Shown piece after piece: positions 58,856-64,000 of a DNA stretch of 64,000 nucleotides (its first letter is position 1; the number at the start of each line of letters is the position of its first letter). Both the position numbers and the translations under genes were made by a program. Source of the DNA: Streptomyces sp. DT2A-34 (GTDB taxonomy: Bacteria > Actinomycetota > Actinomycetes > Streptomycetales > Streptomycetaceae). The notes under the pieces are model-generated. The model did no database searches. It was not told the DNA's origin and was given only the letters and a program-made list of their open reading frames with translations. The stretch lies in assembly GCF_030499515.1 (NCBI RefSeq), contig NZ_JASTWJ010000001.1:3080001-3144000 (forward strand), read 5' to 3'.

Positions 58856-59886
58856 CAGCGCGCTCCGTGGTCGCCGTGGTCGAGCGGGCGCATCAGCAGT
58901 TCGGCCAGCCGCTGCCGGTCCGGGTGGGCGGTGCGCAGTGACTGCTGGGTCAGGTAGACGGCGTTGAGAAGCTGGTCGGCGGCGCGCAGGGAGCCGGGGC
59001 TGCTCTGCAGGAAGTGCTGGATCAGCGTCTCGTACTCCGCTGCGTCCCCGTCGCCGAAGTGCGCGCTGACCATGGCGGCCAGGCGGTCGGCGCCCGCGCG
59101 GTCGTTCGTCGGCGAGGGCAGATCGAGGTGGACGCAGCGACGCAACAGCGGGGCGGGGAAGTCCCGTTCGCGATTGCTCGTCATCACGACCACCGGGAAG
59201 GCGCGGCAGCGTACCTTGCCGTCGGTCACCGCGGCTCGGCCGCCGTCGTCGGTGAGCACCTCGGCGGTCGGTTCCACGCGGGCGATCCGCTGCAGCTCGG
59301 GGATGGTGAACTCGCCTTCCTCCAGCGCGTTCAGCAGGTCGTTCGGCAGGTCGATGTCGCTCTTGTCGAGCTCGTCCACGAGCAGCACGCGCGGCCGCGC
59401 GTACGGAAGCAGGGCGGTGCCCAGGGGCCCGAGGCGCACGTACTCCCCGATGTCCGTGCCGGCCCGCTCGCCGAGTTCCCTGGCCATCTGGATGTCCTGG
59501 AGCCGGGCGATGGCGTCGTAGCTGTACAGACCGTCGCGCAGAGTGGTCCGGCTGACGATGGGCCAGTGGAGCACGCGGCCGAGGCCGAGTTCATGGGCGA
59601 GGGCGTGCGCGAGGGTGGACTTGCCGGAGCCGGGGTCGCCGGTGACGAGCAACGGCCGGCGCAGGTGCAACGCGGCGTTGACCAGGTCCAGTTCCTCGGC
59701 GCGCCAGGCCGGGGCGCGGGTGCCGTGGCTGCCGAGGCGGCGGGTGGACTCGGTGCCCAGGGGCGGTACGTCGGTCAGCGGCGGGCCGCCGTCGAAGTCA
59801 CGCCAGGGCGGTGGGGCGGGCAGCCGGGTGATGCCCGCGTGGGGCTCGCCCGAGCCTGTGAAGACGTACCAGTCGGGGGTTGTCAC
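58855..59886 (-). CDS. MoxR-type AAA+ ATPase
   Basis: 343 residues from a GTG with GAGGAGGG before it. Walker A GDPGSGKST, Walker B VLLVDELDKSD, sensor 1 VVMTSNRERD, Arg finger region PLLRRCVHLDLP. The N-terminal about 50 residues are a separate short segment. MoxR ATPases work with vWA proteins as chaperone-like remodelling pairs. Here the vWA-like domain is in the next protein, whose start overlaps this stop by one base. The upstream protease gene ends about 30 bases before. Confidence 0.93.
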   Translation of the reverse strand: MTTPDWYVFTGSGEPHAGITRLPAPPPWRDFDGGPPLTDVPPLGTESTRRLGSHGTRAPAWRAEELDLVNAALHLRRPLLVTGDPGSGKSTLAHALAHELGLGRVLHWPIVSRTTLRDGLYSYDAIARLQDIQMARELGERAGTDIGEYVRLGPLGTALLPYARPRVLLVDELDKSDIDLPNDLLNALEEGEFTIPELQRIARVEPTAEVLTDDGGRAAVTDGKVRCRAFPVVVMTSNRERDFPAPLLRRCVHLDLPSPTNDRAGADRLAAMVSAHFGDGDAAEYETLIQHFLQSSPGSLRAADQLLNAVYLTQQSLRTAHPDRQRLAELLMRPLDHGDHGAR

Positions 59887-59914
59887 GGGCCCTCCTCGGG
59901 CTGTTCGCGTCGGT

Positions 59915-61860
59915 TCAGGGCGAGTTCAGGGGCTCGTCGCAGCGTGGGACGGGGCGCTGCGGATCGTCGTAGAGGAGGGCCAGCGGCTCGGCCCACTCCG
60001 CTTCCTCGTCGCACTCGCCCATGCGTTCGCGCAGTCGGCGCAACGCCTCGGGGAGCGCCACGGCGCGGCCGGTGCGGCGCAGCAGCTTGGCGGTGTGTTC
60101 GCGCAGGTCCACACATTGCTGCCCGCAGCCGTACGTGTGCTGGACGCCGCGGGCCCACAGGGCGAGTCCGTAGCCCGCGTCGATCGCCTCCTGGAGGGCC
60201 TCGATGCTTTCGGCCGCGGTCCGGCACAGCACGGGCACGGCGGGGCCGGGGGCCGACTCCAGGGTGGTGCGCGCGTACGCGGGCGGGTTCAGCGGAAGGG
60301 CCTCCAGGCCGCCTTCGTCGAGGGCCCGCCAGCGCTCCCGCCAGGCCTGCGCGGACGGGCCGCGGCTGTGGCCGAGGTACCGGAGCACAACCTGCCGGTG
60401 CACGCCGAAGGGACGCTCGGCGGGGTGCAGGCGGTAGCTGCGGACGGCGGTCTGGGGCCGCCAGAAGTCCACGTCCATGTCGAAGTGCTCGACAGGCAGG
60501 GCGACTTCGAGCCGGGCTCGTCGGTGGGGGGAGTCGAGCAGCTGGAACGCCTTGCCCAGGGGCGCTCTCAGCTCGTTCTGCAGCGCGGTCAGCGGTACGC
60601 CCTCCATGCCGTCGGACTCGGCCAGGGAACTGGTCGTCCCGGATCCGCCGGGCCAGATCCACACCCGCCAGTGGAACCGGTCGGCGGGGTGGAAGGCGTC
60701 GGGCTCCAGTACGACGGTCACCACCGGGTTCCGCCCGTCGTCGCCCTGGGACCGAGGCGGGGGTGCCGCCGCGCGCGCCGGCGTCCGGCCGCCCGACAGC
60801 TTGTCCTTGAGCAGCCCCCGCTCGCCGTCCGGCAGCGTCTCCACCCGTTCCCGCAGCCAGTCCTCCAGGGCGGCGACGGGTGCCGGGCAGTCCTGGGCGC
60901 ACCCCTGGGCGACGAGGGTCAGATAGTGCAGGAAGGCGATGTCGGCCCGCTCGCTGCGGTCGTACAGCCAGCCGTGGCCGTCGCGCCAGTCGCGCGGCGG
61001 TGGCGCCCCCGCCAGTGCGGCTCGATGTCGAGGACGACCTTGATGAGCCGTTGGAGGGTGTCCGTCCCCTCGGGCAGCGGCAGATCCGCCAACAGAGCGC
61101 AGGCGGTGGCGCCGTCCGACGGCCGCCACACGCGCGCGTGCGGCGCGGCCAGCCGCTCCTGCGCGGCGACCCAGCAGGTGCGGCGGGTCGCGTGGTCCCG
61201 ATGGCGGTCGTGGTGCCACTGGTCGTGGGCGCGGATGAGGGCGTGGTACGGGTCGGGGCCCAGTTCGTCCCCGCCGTCCAGGGCGATCGCCTCGCCGAAG
61301 CCCCGCAGGGCGGTGGCGGCGACGGCGAGGCCGCCGTCCCGGCCCCTGCGGCGGGCCTTGACGACTCCGGCGACCACCCCGTGCAGCCGGTCCAGGACGG
61401 GGCCGCCGGAGGCGCCGTGCGGTATCTCGCTCTCCGGCCCCAGGGTGACGCCGTAGTCGCCGTCGGTGCCGCTCACGAGGCAGCGGCCGCTCCACGTCTC
61501 GGGGCCGCCCGACCGTGCGCGCCAGCCGAACGCGGTGATCTCGTGCGGCCGGTCGTAGCGGTCGGTGAGCCGCACGCATGCGTGCGGCACGTCGTCCAGC
61601 AGCCGGAGCAGGACGAGGTCCTGCTCGGGGTCGACGCGGGAGCCCAGCCAGTAGGCGGGCCGGGCGCGGACCGCTCCGTGCTCGCCCGAGACCCGTAACG
61701 GCCCCTTCCGCTCGCCGTCCTCGCCGAGGCGCAACACGTGCGCGCAGCTGAGCACCCAGCCGGGCGCGACGAAGAACCCGCTGCCCCACAGCACGTCGGG
61801 ATCACCGGCCGGCCCCAGGCGTACGGTGGCCCCGCGTGTCAGGTCTTCCAGTTCGGACAC
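59915..61860 (-). pseudogene. Trypsin-like protease fused to VMAP-C-like domain, one-base frameshift
   Basis: GTG start at 61860, two bases after the previous stop. Residues 1-180: trypsin-like domain with full triad (SCAHVLRLG; DPEQDLVLL; HGASGGPVLD). Then a helical part (RAHDQWHHDRHRDH) like that of the large neighbour. At 61006-61010 a run of five G (minus strand) breaks the frame after EPHWRG; six G would restore GAPPPRDWRDGHGWLYD and a protein of about 648 residues. The rest is VMAP-C-like (VTVVLEPDAF, GYGLALWARG, LALLYDDPQRP). I treat it as frameshifted; a homopolymer sequencing error is quite possible, in which case the gene is functional. Confidence 0.82.
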
Positions 61861-61862
61861 GG

Positions 61863-62270
61863 TCAGGCTCCGCCGGCGCCGGTGCCTTCTCCGCTCGCTG
61901 TGCCGTCCCCGGTCCGCTGGGTGCCGCGTCCGTCCAGGTGCCAGGTCAGCGTCACCGAGATCGCCGCCTTCGCCTCGCCGTCCGCGAGGAGGGCCACGGC
62001 CTTGCCGGGCTTGGCGGCGAGTTCGACGCCGAACGTGGCGCTGATCTCGTCCGGCCCGGCGGCCCGGCCCGCCGCGAGGACGGCACCGCCGACGCCCGTG
62101 ACGAGCTCGTTCAGCTGCTCCACCCGGGCGGAGAGCTGATCGAGGGCGCCGACGTCGTCGTAGGCGAACTCCTCCTCGTCGCCGGGAAGGTCGTCGGCCC
62201 TGAGGATTCCGACCCTGGCGAGCACCGTCTGCCCTCCGGGCAGCTCGATCTCCTGGATCCTCCGCTCCAT
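61863..62270 (-). CDS. Trypsin-co-occurring domain protein (Trypco1-like)
   Basis: 135 residues from an ATG with GGGGGAG before it. The fold is the short beta-rich family found beside trypsin-like conflict proteases: IQEIELPGGQTVLARVG at the N terminus and then GVELAAKPGKAVALLADGEAKAAISVTLTWHL, a typical strand pattern ending in a Gly/Thr-rich tail. It is the first gene of the operon. It probably binds or controls the protease encoded next; that is inference from co-occurrence. Confidence 0.8.
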   Translation of the reverse strand: MERRIQEIELPGGQTVLARVGILRADDLPGDEEEFAYDDVGALDQLSARVEQLNELVTGVGGAVLAAGRAAGPDEISATFGVELAAKPGKAVALLADGEAKAAISVTLTWHLDGRGTQRTGDGTASGEGTGAGGA

Positions 62271-62458
62271 GGCTCCCCCGCACTCCGGGGCAACTCCCCT
62301 GTGCCCCTGACCGGTTGGCGCTTTCTTCACGCCTGCGGACATTGTGCCCGCCACGCGCGCGTGGCGTGCGGAAACGCAGTGGTACGACCCGGGTCCCGGG
62401 CCACATAACCTGGAGACGTACGACCCGTGGCCCCAGGCCCAGCCCCAGGAGAGCATCC

Positions 62459-62641
62459 GTGTACTTCACCGACCGAGGCATCGAAGAACTGGAGAAGCGG
62501 CGCGGCGAGGAGGAGATCACCTTCGAGTGGCTGGCCGAGCAGCTGCGCACGTTCGTCGACCTGAACCCGGACTTCGAGGTACCGGTGGAGCGGCTGGCGA
62601 CATGGCTGGCCCGGCTGGACGACGAGGACGACGACGTGTAG
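62459..62641 (+). CDS. Small conserved protein (DUF6104-type)
   Basis: 60 residues from a GTG (gtgtacttcaccg) with AGGAG eight bases before. The sequence (YFTDRGIEELEKRRGEEE, TFEWLAEQLRTFVDLNP) is very strongly kept among Streptomyces as I remember it. It is mostly helical, with an acidic C terminus, and of unknown function. It is divergent from the conflict operon across about 190 bases; the promoters of both must lie there. Confidence 0.85.
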   Translation: MYFTDRGIEELEKRRGEEEITFEWLAEQLRTFVDLNPDFEVPVERLATWLARLDDEDDDV

Positions 62642-62713
62642 GAGTTCGGCCGACCCTCTCGGCATGAGGGGGCCCCGCGCCAGGGCGCCCCTGGCGGACA
62701 CCTCCTGCCCTGG

Positions 62714-62736
62714 GCGCCCTGATGCGGGGCGCCCTT
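62714..62736. terminator. Inverted repeat after the small protein
   Basis: GGGCGCCC-7 bases-GGGCGCCC. Each arm is self-complementary, so it can also pair with the other. It is placed about 70 bases after the stop and is followed by ttcgcgtt. It could be a weak terminator. Confidence 0.45.
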
Positions 62737-62743
62737 CGCGTTG

Positions 62744-62839
62744 TACGGCCGCCCGAGCGGCCGTTGGTCGTGGTGTACGGCCGTCCGAGCGGCGGTCGGT
62801 CGTGGTGTACGGCAGTCTGCGCGGCCGTCGGTCCAGCGG
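62744..62839. repeat. 32-bp tandem repeat, three copies
   Basis: Units start tgtacggccg at 62744 and 62776 and tgtacggcag at 62808; the third is diverged. They run straight into the 58-bp array. Confidence 0.85.
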
Positions 62840-63364
62840 CGGGGCAGAGGCGGTACGGCTGCCGCAGGCCGGAGCAAAGGGCGTGGCCGTCGGCGGCCGG
62901 AGCAGAAGCAGTACAGCTGCCGCCGGCCGGAACAAAGGCCCTGGCCGTCGGCGGCCGAGGCAGAGGCCGTACGGCTGCCCCAGGCCGGAGCAGAGGCCCT
63001 GGCCGTCGGCGGCCGGAGCAGAAGCAGTACAGCTGCCGCCGGCCGGAACAAAGGCCCTGGCCGTCGGCGGCCGAGGCAGAGGCCGTACGGCTGCCCCAGG
63101 CCGGAGCAAAGGCCCTGGCCGTCGGCGGCCGGAGCAGAAGCAGTACAGCTGCCGCCGGCCGGAACAAAGGCCCTGGCCGTCGGCGGCCGAGGCAGAGGCC
63201 GTACGGCTGCCCCAGGCCGGAGCAAAGGCCCTGGCCGTCGGCGGCCGGAGCAGAAGCAGTACAGCTGCCGCCGGCCGGAACAAAGGCCCTGGCCGTCGGC
63301 GGCCGAGGCAGAGGCCGTACGGCTGCCCCAGGCCGGAGCAAAGGCCCTGGCCGTCGGCGGCCGG
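62829..63364. repeat. 58-bp tandem array with two alternating unit types (116-bp higher order)
   Basis: After one diverged unit (62829-62886) there are eight full units, A-B-A-B-A-B-A-B, from 62887 to 63350, and a partial unit to 63364. All begin ccgtcggcgg. Type A continues ccggagcagaagcagtacag and type B ccgaggcagaggccgtacgg. Copies of one type are almost identical, differing at only about one base. Because 58 is not a multiple of three, frames rotate and nearly all six stay open, so long ORFs here are not evidence of genes. No spacer diversity, so not a CRISPR. Confidence 0.93.
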
Positions 63365-63381
63365 ACCCCGCCGCAGAACCC

Positions 63382-64000
63382 TCAGTCCAGCGGCCACACC
63401 GCGTTGTACACCAGCCCCAGCGCCCCGTGGGCCAGCAGCACCGCGCCCGCCACGGTCCAGCCCGCACTGCGGCGCCGCAGCCCCCAGGCCGTGACGGGCA
63501 GACCGGCCGCGACCTGGGCCAGGGCGAGCCGGTGGGACTGGGGGCCGCCGGTCCAGGGCAGCAGGGGGCCGAGGCGGCCGCCTTCGACGGCGTCGAGTTC
63601 CGCGCGGAGGGCGTGGCGCCAGCCCGCCGCGCCCTCGATGCGGACGTGCGGGTGGTCGCGGGCGGCCTCGTGGAGGCGGTCGGCGCTGTCGCCGGGGGCG
63701 AGGTCGGCGGGCAGGGACACGCCCGCGCGCGTGAGGACGGCGAGCAGGCCACGCATGCGTGCCCGTGCGTCGGCCGCGGGGTCGGGTCCCGTGAGGTCGT
63801 CGAGGGCCTGCACGTCCAGCACCGGATCGAGGCCGAGGCGGCCGGCGAAGGTGTGCATGGCCTCGCCCTCGCCGGCCGGGGTGCCGTTGGCGAGCCAGAC
63901 GTAGCCGACGGGGCGGCGGAAACCGGAGGCGAGGGTGTATCCGGTGCGGTCGGCGTCCCACCAGAGGGCGAGGACGGGCCAGGGGGCGCCGACGGCGAGG
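63382..64000 (-). CDS. Unknown protein with C-terminal membrane segments (N terminus beyond window)
   Basis: At least 205 residues are visible; the frame is open to the window edge, upstream of the internal ATG at 63858, so the gene starts outside. Soluble part includes GYVWLANGTPAGEGEAM and a helical segment with RIEGAAGWRHALRAELDAVE; the end has two hydrophobic stretches (ALAQVAAGLPVTAWGL; TVAGAVLLAHGALGLVYNAVW). No family recognised. The tandem array begins 17 bases after the stop. Confidence 0.7.
   Translation of the reverse strand, partial: LAVGAPWPVLALWWDADRTGYTLASGFRRPVGYVWLANGTPAGEGEAMHTFAGRLGLDPVLDVQALDDLTGPDPAADARARMRGLLAVLTRAGVSLPADLAPGDSADRLHEAARDHPHVRIEGAAGWRHALRAELDAVEGGRLGPLLPWTGGPQSHRLALAQVAAGLPVTAWGLRRRSAGWTVAGAVLLAHGALGLVYNAVWPLD

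Noticed and set aside
54470..62270. FxSxx-COOH peptide system
   Set aside because: The SAV_2336-type domain also occurs in that system, but no radical SAM gene or short peptide ending in FxSxx is present; VMAP-C-like parts and MoxR fit the conflict system better.
62829..63364. CRISPR array
   Set aside because: Units are contiguous, have no unique spacers, and no cas genes are near.
62327..63961. Open frames of up to about 540 residues on either strand over the tandem array
   Set aside because: They come from a repeat whose unit has no stop in nearly any frame; no ribosome site and frames rotate with each unit.

Overview
The window is high-GC actinobacterial chromosome and almost certainly Streptomyces. 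The reasons are GTG starts, tightly coupled operons, a conservon (roadblock/DUF742/GTPase set), a Ku + LigD-polymerase pair, a Kgd-type 2-oxoglutarate enzyme, a Lon gene behind an HspR (HAIR) operator, and dispersed intergenic repeats typical of the genus. From Ku rightwards to kgd the order resembles what I remember of the S. coelicolor core chromosome (roughly SCO5309 back to SCO5281). That is recollection, not a search.

Layout. 1-13.8 kb is the right end of a nonribosomal peptide/polyketide cluster read left to right: A-PCP-E (5' truncated), C-A-PCP-TE, C-A-PCP, KS-ACP without acyltransferase, type II thioesterase and a FabF-like ketosynthase. All junctions except the last are overlapping stop/start codons. 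13.9-16.8 kb holds the DNA-end-joining pair (Ku, LigD-like primase/polymerase) and a NERD-domain protein. 16.9-25.1 kb has a tyrosine-phosphatase-like protein, a lipoprotein + histidine kinase pair without a response regulator, an SH3-like secreted protein, a RodA/FtsW-PBP pair and a nitrate-sensor (NIT) kinase. 25.2-30.4 kb has a DUF3291 protein, two divergent di-iron proteins, a TetR regulator, a small unknown protein and an NlpC/P60 hydrolase. 30.3-36.0 kb is a conservon (CvnA-D) whose last gene is a StyA-like flavin monooxygenase with a one-base frameshift.

36.4-41.3 kb carries a PP2C-like protein and a TIR-CHAT-STAND NTPase-TPR locus of the immune/cell-death type; its TIR-CHAT half is broken by several frameshifts. 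41.5-54.4 kb is conserved housekeeping: MarR, GH25 lysozyme, Lon, GNAT, rhomboid-like protein, spermidine-synthase-like protein, a two-component pair and kgd.

54.5-62.3 kb is the most interesting part. It is a four-gene minus-strand operon: a trypsin-co-occurring (Trypco1-like) protein, an active-looking trypsin-like protease fused to a VMAP-C-like domain (one frameshift), a MoxR AAA+ ATPase, and a 1461-residue protein. The large protein joins a vWA-like (SAV_2336-type) domain with a DxSxS motif, a TIR-like domain, a P-loop NTPase, a degenerate trypsin-like domain and a VMAP-C-like domain. This looks like a compact form of the MoxR-vWA-VMAP ternary conflict systems.

The right end holds a small conserved protein (DUF6104-type), a 32-bp and a 58-bp tandem repeat array, and a truncated membrane-associated gene. 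Three genes carry indels, several of them in G runs, so a sequencing cause must be excluded before calling them pseudogenes. I saw no tRNA, rRNA, CRISPR array or transposase.
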